A stretch of 64,000 nucleotides of DNA from Tamarix chinensis. Taxonomy: Eukaryota; Streptophyta; Magnoliopsida; Caryophyllales; Tamaricaceae. Shown here in pieces: positions 1 through 11,384 of the stretch; the stretch's first letter is position 1; every line of letters starts with the position of its first letter. The notes below the pieces were generated by a model. It ran no database searches. It saw only the letters and a program-made list of their open reading frames with translations, and was not told where the DNA came from. A program made the translations under genes and the position numbers. The stretch spans positions 80,569,672 through 80,633,671 of the forward strand of contig CM060180.1 of the NCBI GenBank assembly GCA_030549775.1, written 5' to 3'.

Positions 1-1258
1 ATCAACTCATAAGAGTGTCCCATTAAGTCCATTTCCCAAGTTTTCATAACCTATTAGATTAAATTATTTACAAGCTATTATTCATTTTCTTTTCAAAGGA
101 ATAATTATCACCCTATGATATCACAGTAAAGTACATGAAGTTTAGATGATGCCAAGTAACTACCAATGGGTATAAAGTTTAGCCAAAGCCAATAAACCAC
201 CTTGGTAACCAAACATTTTAATATCGATACATCCTAGTACATCTTCAATGTCTTAATTAGGTAAGGTACTGTGATCTACTAGGATCCTACCCAAAGACAA
301 ATCCCAGATGCACCATTAAATACTAGAAGATAGGCTGACCACTAGTAGGGAATGAAGGATTGGGTAATCTAGACCTATTGACTACTCAATCGTCTTTTAC
401 TTTAATTGATTCTTGTGTTATTTTCTAAAGCTATGTTATCACATATGGCCCATATAACTACCAAGACAACTCACCCACATAATCATTTGATCTTAGCGAT
501 TGTTACCATCTAAACTATGCGATGGAAATTTTATTAGTTTATAGCCATATTTAATCCATAAATTAATATAGTTCACTTATGCCAATAATATGGATAAGGC
601 CATCCATTTGTAGGATCATAGCATAAACACTCCAATTTCCTATTAAAATCTTCTAAAGGATCTTATTAAAGATACCATGAATTATGAATTAGTTAATGCA
701 CTCAATAGGTAAGTTATTTCATGCCAAGATGCATTTTTTAGTCATTAAAGAATTGTATTATAGCATAATATCATATCTTAAATCATACCAAGATTTTGAG
801 AAATAAAACACACTCTCTAGCGGAAAAGGTCGATCGATTTGGCTTAGCCAAACCGGGAGTTCTCCTCAAATAAATCAATTAGTATCATTAGACTATTTGA
901 ATATTCTAAGGCTAGTCGATTATTTTTTACAAGCTAGATAATGGGTTAAATAGAGGGAAATAAAGTCACCACTAACATCTTTATAGATTATTAAGGCTAA
1001 CCGACTGACTTTTAAAGGATTAATTGATTGGTTTGGCTTAACTAGCATATCAGTTTTCTCCCAAAAAATACATAACAAGCATTTTAAACATGATTAAGAC
1101 TCTACAAATCTAACCATGTATAATCATAACATCACCATTTATAGAAAATAAAGGTTACATATGCTCATACACTAACCATGTTGTATCAACATAGAATCAA
1201 CCATAATTTCTCATAAAAGCATAAATTATCCAACAGGAATCACCAGAATACCAAAAAT

Positions 1259-1302
<44 letters not shown>

Positions 1303-2457
1303 CATAAAATTGAAACGCAAGAATAACTTGAATCTAGGAAATATTTCCCACCAAGATGGCAAAACCTTTTGTTGAAAGATCTTAACTTCCAAAACATAAA
1401 AAAAAAGAATTTAAAAATTATAAACCTCTAACTAATTCTTATAAACCAATAAATGTGAATTGGGGAAAAGAAATATAATATATTTACTCCAAGTAGGTTC
1501 CAAGAAAATTAGCTAAAAAGGAACTCAACTTTTTCCCAAATCTAACTCCTTTTTATTTCAGTATAAAACAAGTGGGAGTTAAAGAAAGGATTCGAAGATT
1601 AAAATAATTTAAAGTGAAAGCTAGATGTAGAGAAGAGTGGAGCACAAGTGTTGAGAAAACTCATAACATTTTGGTTGCTAAAAACAGGTAAAGGGAAAAG
1701 ATTATTAGGGTTATATCTAACTAATAAATTGGTCAAGAAATGAGTGAGAGAGTGAAATAGATTGAAAACCCTCTTTTTTCCAATTTAATTTAAGCTAAAT
1801 AGGATAATTAATGAGGAATAAGCTGAATTCCCTCTTAGAGCTCAAATGGTGATTTTCTAGAGAAGATAGACCTAGATTCTTCAAACAATGGTTAAACACA
1901 AGAAAGAAAATGGTGAGATTGGCATTGGAGGTAATTTCCTAGTCATGTAACTATCACCCAAAATGTATTCTAGATTTTTATAGATGAGAGAGGAAAAATA
2001 ATGTAAAGGGTGAGTTTATCCTCCCTCTTTTCTACTAAATAAGGCCTTTAAATATGCTTGAGGAAAAATTTAAAGCTACATAAATGATTAATTAGGTTAA
2101 ATCTTTCTCAATAATATCTCAAAGTTAGATTATCATTGTTCTATTTTAATGAAAGAAGCTTTTCCCTTAACAAAAAAAAACCATTCAATCAGTTTGCTAA
2201 ACCAATCAACTATTCTACAAACCAGTAAATTAATTACCCAAACCAGTTAAATGGTTTGATTGAACTAACCTCAAGTTGAAAATGAGATACCAATCAATTG
2301 ATTCTAAGTAATAGTTGACTATTATTTTGAAAAAATCATTTTGCTCAATTTTCCAATTCATTTTTAAATAAAACCCATACTATAGTTCCAAATCAAGATA
2401 AAGAGATTATCCAAATTTCATTAAATACAATAATTTTCCATTTTATAAATCTTATTG
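1..2457 (-). repeat. AT-rich, LTR-like degenerate DNA, no gene
   Basis: No coding region is visible. Read as the reverse complement, several blocks resemble 13155..15160: the motif with CCAATCAA and GACTGACT near 830..1030 and 2165..2290, and the pyrimidine-rich stretch at 1560..2060 compared with 13740..14300. I infer an old gypsy LTR lying inverted relative to the one after 13155. The resemblance was judged by eye over short blocks and its edges are not defined. Confidence 0.3.
1261..1299. repeat. (TA)n microsatellite
   Basis: An uninterrupted TA dinucleotide run of about 39 bp inside AT-rich DNA. Confidence 0.9.
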
Positions 2458-5052
2458 TTGTGGATGCCTAGATAAGGGACATAAAGAAGACATTCAAAGC
2501 TTATGGATGCCTAGATAACCTGAGGGTTGATGTTATTTCTTATGATCTAAGGGGTTGAGTAAGCACATGGTGGATGAGTGTCCAATAGAGAGGTAGGGAG
2601 GTGATAACTTTAGAGCTATTTTTAGAGCCATTAAAAACTCATTTCTACCCTAACCACATTCCCAAGCTGATATATGTTGAATTTATGTCTTATATTTAAG
2701 GTTGTATAGTAGTAGAGTTATACTACACTTATTTCCCAAAATTTGTATATTTTATTCTAATGGTTAAGGATAGCGAGGTGATGTAAGTTCAGTATTTCAA
2801 TCTGGTTATTAACATCATGTATTGGGAGTTATTAGTGGGAGTCATCCACTAGGACATGGTAAAAATAAATAATTAGTATTTAATGCCTCTCACATGATTA
2901 AGGCTTAAAGTACCTAATCCAAGGGTAGAGGAAGTTTGATGAAACTCAATACTTTAGAGGAGCAAAAATACCTATTTAGCAGCCTAAGTGCATATGGAGT
3001 ATGGTGTGTCTTAATGGTTCATACCCCGATTGAGAGGATACTCAAGTGCTTGTTTTTGAGGACTTTGATTATAGAAACATAAATAGTGTAAACATCATGG
3101 GGTATACCATCGAGGTAGTATTACTTTGGAAACATGTTGAATTGTTATAACTATGGTAAGTGGGGACATAAATCCTTTTAGTGTTATGATTTGAGTGAGA
3201 GTGCCCATAAAGGTTAGAATCATGTGTTTACTGTTAAATCAATTCAATTGTATCAAACACCTAGAGTTCCTACATATCAAGATAGTGTGGTAAGTAGAAC
3301 AAGTTAGTCAAGGTCTGAGAAGATCTATAACTTCCATCTTGGTAAGGAATTTATTAGTGATGCTAGATTTCTTTCACATGGTTGTATGAATGTGATCTAT
3401 CTATCTCAGCCTAAGTGCCAATTCTATGTGGTTATTGGCACTCTTAATGTTTCATCTTTATGACCTTATGTTATTTTTTATACTAATGTATCTCTTTCTT
3501 TTGTGTCTTCTATATTCATTTCTAGAACTACTATGTTTCCATGTAATAGTGTATTTATTTATGTTATCTTACCTTTTGGGATATGAAATCTTCTTTATTG
3601 ATGTGACCATTATTGCTAGCAGTGTGGACTTTTAATTAGACCCTATAGTCGTAATGATGATTGGTTTTGATGTGATTGTTGTCTTTGATATATTGAGGAG
3701 CCATGAAATGGTGATAAATTATGCTAAACAACATGAGGTATTTTAAGGATTAAAGGGTCATAAAGTATCTTAAAGGAGACGCAAGATTAGAACCTTAATA
3801 AAGATGGTCTCTATTGTCTTACTTGGTGCCCTTTTCCAAATAGGGTATCCACTTTTTCTATGTAATTTTCTTCATATTGAGGTTGATGAAACCTTGCTTG
3901 GCAATATTTTAATCATTTAATAGTTTAAAAAAGTGTTTCCTAAAGACATTTTGAGTTACAACTATTTTAGGATGATGAGTTCACTATTAGTTTACTACTA
4001 AAGATTGAGCTAGTGTCTATACCACTAATTATATAGTCCTTATAGATATAAAAGAGGTCAAAGCTCAGTTAGATGAGTCCTTAGTGAAATGCTACATAGG
4101 ACCAAATGGACTAACCTAGGGATAACAAGTCTTCTTCATTGAGGCAAAAGATGTGATTTTTAGTTTTACATTAATTAATAGGAATAGAACTAGGTTATGG
4201 TGAAGTAGTATGATCCTCTTAAATAAAACAATGATCTATTTGACAAGATTGAAAATGTAGTGGTGTTTTAAAGATTAATCTTTTATTTGGCTACTAATAA
4301 TAGAGGAACACAAAGTAGGGCACTTTGATGATAGAACTTTGGATGAGATATGACAAGTATGAGATCATATTGCTGTTTATTGGACTCATTAATGCATTGT
4401 AAACTTTGATGGTTTTCATGAACCATATGTTTAGGAAATACTTGGACTAGTTAGTTGTGGTGTTTATTGATATGATTCTCATTTATTATAGTATCTCGGA
4501 GAAGCATGAGAGATATTTAAGAATAACTTTTCACTATTTGATTTGCATCCATTATACACTAAGCTTTCAAAGTGTAAGTTTCCATTGGATCATGTCACTT
4601 TTCATGGACATGTGATTTTGAGTGATCATGTTTCTATATATCCTTCAAAGATTAGAGTTGATTTAAAGTGGCCACAACAAACTTCAATTAGGTATGTGCA
4701 TAATTTTCAAATTTTAGGTAGTTATTACATTAGATTTATCCAATATAGCTCACCCAATTACATGCATATTGAAGTAGAATACACATTTCTTGTGGGGGTG
4801 AGAAGTGCAACAGAAGCTTCGGAGAGTCAAAGAGAGGTTTAAATTCAACCCTTATGCTCATATTAGCGTGTGGCTTAGATGGCTTAGAGGTGTATATAGA
4901 TGCTTCTAAACTTGTCTTAGGGTGTTTCCTAATATAACATAGAAGGTTATTAGCTTATATTTCTCAATACTTGATTAAAACTACCCATCTCTTGATTTAG
5001 AGCTTTCCCTGGTGGTGTTAGCTTTGAAGACTTAGAGGAATTAGCTCGTTAG
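2458..5052 (+). pseudogene. Ty3/gypsy gag-pol remnant, 5' part (gag, RT, start of RNase H)
   Basis: This is the left half of a heavily mutated plus-strand gypsy polyprotein. A decayed CCHC zinc knuckle lies at 3143..3184 (C-x2-Y-x4-H-x4-C, with a stop before the last Cys). Reverse transcriptase appears at about 4360..4510 as an FGLTNA-type motif followed by a VVVFID(D)ILIY-like catalytic block. The conserved gypsy segment after the catalytic motif follows in an open stretch at 4543..4842 (KLSKCKF, GHVILS, YYIRFI). RNase H starts around 4870 with a VYIDASK-like motif. Stops and shifts are frequent. The RNase H sequence stops at 5052 and resumes at 11385, so a second element inserted there. It cannot encode functional enzymes. 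No matching 5' LTR was identified. Confidence 0.8.
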
Positions 5053-6034
5053 TGATATGTGTGGGAGGATAGGAATCTCAAATTGGTGATATTATGGCTT
5101 ATTTGGGTTGATATTAATTAGAAGAAGGTTTGACAACGATGGATAGATGGTGAGAACATTCAAATAGTGTGAGTTAAAGATGAATATGTTTTGAACCAAA
5201 GTGATGATGGTTAACTTATGGTGATGATTCGAATGAGTTGTGATAATTAAGATATGTATTTGATAATGGTGTGGATAATGATGAGCTTCAAATGCTAGGG
5301 TTTGGATGGACGATGATGTCGAGGTTTAGGGTTTAAATCAAATGAAGGGGTTAAGTGTATGTTTGGTTCGAATGGAAGGGTAGGGGGTTTTGAACGGTGT
5401 TTTAGGGCTTCAAAAGTGGAAAACAAATTAGGGCTTAACTTACGATCGATTTTAGAAGAGGTTTGGATGATAGTTATGGATGGAATAGTATGGATTATGG
5501 AGAGTCAAAAAGATATAAATTAATCTCTAATTCACATAGACAAAGAGATTAAGACTTTCAACATTAATCATTCATATAGATTCAATTAACTTGAGTTGAA
5601 CAAACATAGAACTCAACTTGCATTCAAATTCAATATTGATCATCAATTCTTGTACATAATCATGGCCTTTATAGCTTTATATAGCCATTCTACTACTTAG
5701 CTAAAAAGTATAATTCAAAAGATTCCAAGCTAAAAGATATTATACTACTTTATGCTAACTTTATACTATATTTAATATCCAAACCTATTACTTATTTAAT
5801 TAATTAGCTAAATTATTAATTATGCATGACCACACTGCAAATAAACTCCTATTGCACGTAGCCATGCATTCCATGCATGCTATACATATCCACGTAGACA
5901 CTTAGCAGCTTATTTAGTACCTTTCTAGTAACATAACCATTCGTTTGTTTTCAAATTTATGGGAGATCCTTTCCAAATGAAGAATAATTGGTTCCATAAT
6001 TATGAAAGCCAATTCTTGAGTATTTGCTCCTACA
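5053..6034 (-). mobile_element. 3' LTR of minus-strand gypsy element (left copy)
   Basis: A 982-bp direct repeat of 10404..11384. It begins TGATATGTGTGGGAGG and ends in CTCCTACA, so TG..CA ends are present on both strands. The adjoining internal base run is a purine-rich tract when read on the minus strand. By eye the two LTRs differ at many positions, so the element is not recent. No convincing target duplication was found (left flank GTTAG, right flank TTCCT). Confidence 0.85.
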
Positions 6035-6050
6035 TCATTCTCCCCTTGTT
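6035..6050 (-). other. Polypurine tract of minus-strand gypsy element
   Basis: Read on the minus strand this is CAAGGGGAGAATGA, immediately next to the LTR terminus. That is the expected site and composition for plus-strand DNA priming. Confidence 0.75.
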
Positions 6051-6174
6051 GATTTGAATTTGTCTTCAAATTTGCATCGTCATTATAAGGGCTAATATGT
6101 TTAACATTGAATTTCCTTAGTACCCCACCATATGAATTTGGAAAATCAAGTTCATAAGCACTTTTCCCAAACTT

Positions 6175-6447
6175 TCAAAGTACTTTGAAAGAAAAATCCA
6201 CCATTTCCATAAGCTTGTGTTTCCTTATATTAGGAAATCTCTCCTTCCTCAAGTGTAACCATACCAAATCTCCGGGTTGAAAACCATATTGACTCCTATG
6301 CTTGTTTGCTCTTATCTCGTATACTTCATTCATCTTCTCAATAATGTGCCTGATTTGTTGATGAATTTTTTGAAAGAACTCCACTCTCTCTTGTGCATCA
6401 TAATTCTTTACTTCAACTTTCTTCAATGGTATCATATCAATCAGCAT
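6175..6447 (-). pseudogene. Gypsy integrase C-terminal region (fragment)
   Basis: An open stretch of 90 codons matching the integrase C-terminal part of plant Ty3/gypsy elements. It has a helical region with KIHQQI and NKHRSQ, then GDLVWLHLRKERFP, the usual GDxVWxHxRKERFP motif. In an intact element this DNA-binding part follows the catalytic core. Here it is separated from the core at 6682..7380 by stops and frame changes, so it is one piece of a dead pol gene. Confidence 0.85.
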
Positions 6448-6681
6448 ATATAAACTAATTCCGTAAGCTATCTCAAATGGATTATAACTTGTTGTAGTAG
6501 AACTTCAATTGCAAGCAAACTCCACATGCGTAAACTTGACATCCCAATCTTTGGCACTATTACTCACCAATCACCTTATCAAAGTACCCAAAGTTCTATT
6601 AGTAACTTCGATTTTTCCATCCGTTTGAGGACAATGTGATGTGCTAAATAGAAGCTTCATTGCTATCATATGTCATAACTT

Positions 6682-7380
6682 CTACCAAAAATAACTTAGG
6701 AACTTCGCATCTCTATCTAAAACAATACTTCTCAAAATTTCATGCAAATATGATCTCCTTAAAATACAAATCTGCAACATGGGTAGCATCTTCAGTTTTG
6801 TGACATGGAATAAAATGAGTACCTTTAAAAATTGATCCACTACAACTATAATAGAATCATTACCTAGTTGTGTCCTAGTTAATCCCAAAATAAAATCCAT
6901 ACTAACACGTTCCCATGGTTGAGTAAGCATAACTAAAAGTACATATAACCCTTTGTGGAAGAACGTCTTCCTCCTTTCACAAATAGCACACCTAGAAGTT
7001 CTGGCTTGTACTCCCTTTTGCATTCTCAGCCAATAGAAATGTTCTTGTAGCAACTCCAAAGGCTTGTGAACTCCAAAAAATCCTACAATTCCTTCTTTAC
7101 ACACCTCTTTGATTAATAAGTCTTGAACTGAAGTCTTTAGTAGACACAATTTGTTTTGCTTAATTAAGATCCCATCTTGAATAACATAAGCTCCATAACT
7201 TCCTTGTTTCTTCCAATCTTCGAAGATCATAGAAAAATAATCATCCATTGCATATTGACTCTTCAACATCTTAGACCCTAAATGCGTCACATCCATCATG
7301 GTAAGTACCATATTCATCCTCGATAATGTATCTACCACAACCATTTTATTTTCCATCAACACATCTTGTACAAAATACAA
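6682..7380 (-). pseudogene. Gypsy integrase, zinc-binding and start of catalytic core
   Basis: A 232-codon open stretch, the longest relic of this element. It contains the end of RNase H (DTLSR-like), then the HHCC zinc-binding domain around residues 95 to 140. The CAICERRK motif supplies two cysteines. The first histidine of the usual GHFG motif is changed to give GFFG, so the zinc finger is probably damaged. The catalytic core follows, with SMDFILGLTRTQ supplying the first acidic residue and VLDRDAKF the second. The reading frame then ends before the final glutamate. Known family function: insertion of cDNA into the chromosome. This copy is truncated. Confidence 0.88.
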
Positions 7381-7476
7381 ATTTATGTAAGGAGTTTATC
7401 CACTTAGTATGTCATGGACATGTATATACTTTAAACTCTCATGATCCAAATGCAGTACAAAAGGATTGGGTCTTAA

Positions 7477-7701
7477 TTAATGACTCCATATCCTGAAACA
7501 ATGCATAACAACATAGAACCCTTTATCATAGGTCAAACATTTGAGTGTACCATTCAAGTTCTCATTAAGGAAAGTAATTAGCTTCCTTTCTTGTGAAAGA
7601 ACACCTCCAATCCCTACACCACTCGCATCACATGTTACTTCAAATAATTTTTTAAAACAAAGTAAAGATAATGCCAATGCATGTGAGAGCTTTGTCTCCA
7701 A
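7477..7701 (-). pseudogene. Gypsy RNase H domain (fragment)
   Basis: A 74-codon open stretch with FEVTCDASGVGIGGVLSQE, the diagnostic start of gypsy RNase H, carrying the first catalytic Asp, followed by LNGTLKCLTYDKGFY. In the element this enzyme removes RNA from RNA/DNA hybrids during reverse transcription. It lies between RT (7977..8312) and integrase (6682..7380) in the normal gypsy order. Frame breaks on both sides show that it is a relic. Confidence 0.88.
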
Positions 7702-7976
7702 GTCTTTAAAAGCTTTTGTTACTTGATCATTCTAATGGAAATCTCCTTTCTTCATCAGTTGTGTGATAGGTACTACAATGGTAGAGAAGTCTTTGATTAG
7801 TCTCCTATAGAATGAGGCCAACCTATGGAAAATTTAAACTTCATGGACATTAGAAGGAATAGGCCACATTTTTATAGCTTCCACCTTCGTTAGATTAACT
7901 CAAATACCATATCCACTCATAATATAACCAAGAAATTCACCCTCTCCATCATGAAATTACACTTCTCCATCTTATC

Positions 7977-8312
7977 CTAGCGATTCACCTCTCTAAGCTG
8001 GTCAAATATCCTCTTTATGTCTTGTATGTGCTCGAACTCACTCTTGCTATATACTAAGATATCATCAAGGTAAACAACAACAAATAATCCAAGGAAGGGT
8101 CTAAGTACCTTGTTCATCAACCTCATGAAGGAAGTTGGTGCATTACATAGCCCAAATGGCATCACCAGCAACTCATCCAACATGTCATCCAATCTTGGCA
8201 TTGAAGATATGTACTTGATTATGATGTTGTTGATTTCTCTCGAATTAATAAAAATCCTCCACGTACCATCCTTCTTAGGTACCAACAAAGCAAGAACGCC
8301 ACGTGGACTCAA
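7977..8312 (-). pseudogene. Gypsy reverse transcriptase fragment with internal deletion
   Basis: A 111-codon open stretch. It opens with LLVPKKDGTWR and the INNIIIKY block, then jumps from MLDELL directly to VMPFGLCNAPTSFM. It continues with the catalytic VVYLDDILVYS box. The family normally has about 40 residues between those two points, including the FSKIDLRSGYHQ-type block with the first catalytic Asp. That block is absent without breaking the frame, so an in-frame deletion removed an essential part of the active site. A reverse transcriptase of this shape would be inactive. Confidence 0.88.
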
Positions 8313-8997
8313 ACTCTCCTAAATATATCCTTATCTTAACAACTCTTACAATTATTTCTTTAGCTCCTTAGCCTCCTCAAGATTGTACTGATAAGCTAGC
8401 TTGTTTGGTAATAGGACTTCAGGTATAAGATCAATAGCATACTCAATAATTCTCAAAGAAGGTAGCCCACTTAATTTGCAACTCATTCGGAAACACATTG
8501 GCTTACTCTTTCAACACTTGTTGCAATTTTGAATCCATATTAGCATTCTCCCCTCTTTGGTCCTCCTTTACCACCAAGTCATATCATATCTTCTTCTCTT
8601 TGATTGCTTAAGGAACAACATCTCTTGGCTACTCTTCTTTCTTCCCCTTCTACACTCGACATCATTTTTTTGCTGCATGCTCTCAATTCCTTCCTCTTTC
8701 TCATACCTCAAAACCAAATCCTCCCAATCTAGATTAGGTTTTAGCCTAAACTTCTTTGGACCCTTAAATACTACATACTCATTAAGAACCCAGTTATACA
8801 CAACCATCCTATCAAATTGCCACAACCTCCCTCACAAAATGTGACAAGCATCCATAGGTAGAATATTGCATGAACAATCATTAAAATAATTTCCAATCTT
8901 AAAAGAGTTTGTTTGGTTATCCCTACACCTTTATCTTTGTTGAGCTGTTAGAGTGAATATGGTCTTAGATAACAAATAGTTTCCAAATGGATCTTGT

Positions 8998-9110
8998 TCA
9001 CCATCTTCTCACTAGAAACATTAGTGCATGAGCCACTATCAATGATGACTTCACACAGTTTAACACCATTTCTACACTTGGCCTTGAAAATTTTCTCCCG
9101 TTAAGTAAGT
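8998..9110 (-). pseudogene. Gypsy retroviral-type aspartic protease core (fragment)
   Basis: On the minus strand the segment reads EVIIDSGSCTNVSSEKMV in one frame. This is the D-S/T-G active-site context of gypsy proteases, here DSG. The frame is broken on both sides. Family role: processing of the Gag-Pol polyprotein. Position between gag and RT supports the call. Confidence 0.7.
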
Positions 9111-9219
9111 AAAGATTGTTGCTATACTTGGAGTACCTTTTGCAACACATATCCATCCACTTGACCTTCTTCCAAAGCATCCTCTAGGCTATCATTTTCT
9201 TCTTCAAAGTCTTCATCAA

Positions 9220-10245
9220 GGTTTTAATCCTCTTCACAAGCCTCTATACTTGCTATCTCATTCAAATTCAACACCCTTTGGTTTAGGGAATCTCGAGTAA
9301 AGTGGATATACCCTCTACACTTGAAGCATTACTTCTTCACCTTATCAACCATTTGATCCTTGCCCTTTTCATCATAAGTGAACCTTCTAACATTGTCTTA
9401 GTTTGCATCTTGAGAAATTTGTGCCTTTGACACACCCTTAAATGTCGAACAATATGGATCATTAGTTGAATTTCTTGGTTTCTTTGTCCTCTTCAACTGT
9501 TTCTCAACTTCATGGCTAACTTAGCTAGGTCCTCCAACACTTCATAAGGGTACACCTCTACCTTCTCCCAAATAGTCATATTTAAACCCCTAATGAATTG
9601 TGCATACCTTTTTTCCTGGTCATCACATATAAGAGCTAAACTTTTAAACTCTCAAATATATTCTTCAACTCTAAGTAACCTTTACATCAACATAGTTATT
9701 TTTATAAAATTTTCTTGCTTATATTCCCAAGGCACAAATTTCTCCTTTAAGAGTTTTTTTTATTATTTTTCCTATGAACTTATCTTTGATTTCCCTTCTC
9801 TCTCCCATCTCCTTTTTAAATTATCATACCACACTTTAGAAAATTTTTTAAACATTAATATTGCTATTCAACATCATTTCTCATCAGCAATTACGTTATA
9901 CTCAAAAATTGATTCAACACTTTGTAACGATTCGAGAAAAGATTCTGGATCGAGATTACCTTTAAAGTCAAAAAGATCAAAGCGAATTCCTTTTTCCATG
10001 TCATCATAGGTTTTTCTCAATGTGTCATGTGGTCTTACATAATTTCCCATGCTCTCTTCTTCTTCTTCCACCCAATTTTGTGCCCTTCTCACATGGTCTT
10101 CCTCTATTTATTCCCTTCAGTTTTGTGGCTATACATAGGACTCATGGGCTTGGGAAGATTCTATTCTCCCCATATATAATTTAATCTCCTTTATTTCGTC
10201 GATGAATGTTTTTAGAATAACCCTCAAGTCCTCTCCTTGGTTCTC
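9220..10245 (-). pseudogene. Gypsy gag remnant
   Basis: A minus-strand gag begins near 10245 (MENQGEDLR). Its best open part is 9874..10092, with MGNYVRPHDTLR and DFKGNLDPESFLESLQSVES, which matches the plant gypsy capsid motif around LDPEEFLDWLQTVE. A zinc knuckle relic CFKCRGYIHFTRDS lies at about 9305..9350, with the last Cys changed to Ser. Stops occur throughout. Gag would form the particle shell around the element RNA. This copy is non-functional. Confidence 0.75.
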
Positions 10246-10388
10246 CATTCTTTCTCTTTACCAACCAATTGTGGTTCTCCCAAGCACGCCCTTAAGTTCT
10301 TGGTCCTTTTGTATTTTCTTGATAAATTCTTAAAGATGAGACACTTTCTTGAATAATCTTGAAAGAAAGATTAAATCTTTATTACAGG

Positions 10389-10403
10389 CTTTGATACCAA
10401 AAT
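10389..10403 (-). other. Primer-binding site of minus-strand gypsy element
   Basis: On the minus strand the sequence is ATTTTGGTATCAAAG. It sits next to the LTR end and resembles the TGGTATCAGAGC type complementary to the initiator methionine tRNA 3' end, with one visible mismatch. Confidence 0.75.
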
Positions 10404-11384
10404 TGATATATGTGTGAGGATGGGATTCTCAAATTGTTGATATTATGGCTCGGTTGGTTGATATTAATTAGAATAAGGTTCAACAATGATGGATAGATGG
10501 TGAGGAAATTTGAATAGGGTGAGTTAGAGATGATTATGTTTCAAACCAAAGTGATGATGATTTAATTATGATGGTTAACTTATGGTGATGATTCGAATGA
10601 GTTGTTATAATTAAGATATGTATTCAACAATGGTGTGTTGATGATGATGAGATTCGAATTTTTGGCTTTGGATGGTGGATGATGTCATGGTTTAGGGTTA
10701 GGGTTTAACTTGAATGAAGGGGTTAAGGTTATGTTTGGTTCAAATGGAAGGGTTAGGGTTTTGAATTATGGTTTAGGGTTTCAAATATGGAAACTGAATT
10801 AGGGCTCCAATTATGGAAGAGGTTTAGATGATAGTTATGGCTAGAATAATATGGATTATAGAGAGTAGAAAATATATGAATTAATCTCTAATTCATACAG
10901 ACAAAGAGATTAAGACTTTCAAGATTAATCGTTAACATAAATTTATTTAGCTTGAATTGAACTTACATGTAATTAAAATTGCATTAAACATCATTATTGA
11001 TCATTAATTCTTATACATAATCATGATATTCAAGGCTCTATATAGCCATTCTACTACTTAGCTAAAAAGCATAATTCAAAAAATTCCTAGCTAAAAGATA
11101 TTATGTTACTTTATGCTCTATCTATTATCAAACCTTACTACTTAATTAATTAATTAGATAAATTATTAATTGTACATGACCAAGCTAAAAATAAACTCCC
11201 CATGCACATGGTCATGCATTCCATGTATGCCATGGACATGCACGTAGATACTTAGTATCTGGTTTAGTACATTTCTAGCAAGGTAACCATTCGTTTATCT
11301 TCAAATTTATAGGAGATCCTTTCTAAATGAAGAATAATTGGTTCCATTATTATGAAAGCCAATTCTTGAGTGTTTTATCCTGCA
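10404..11384 (-). mobile_element. 5' LTR of minus-strand gypsy element (right copy)
   Basis: A 981-bp copy of 5053..6034, starting TGATATATGTG and ending TTATCCTGCA. With the PBS immediately to its left it is the 5' LTR of an element read on the minus strand. The full element therefore spans 5053..11384, about 6.3 kb, a normal size for an autonomous gypsy element. Confidence 0.85.
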
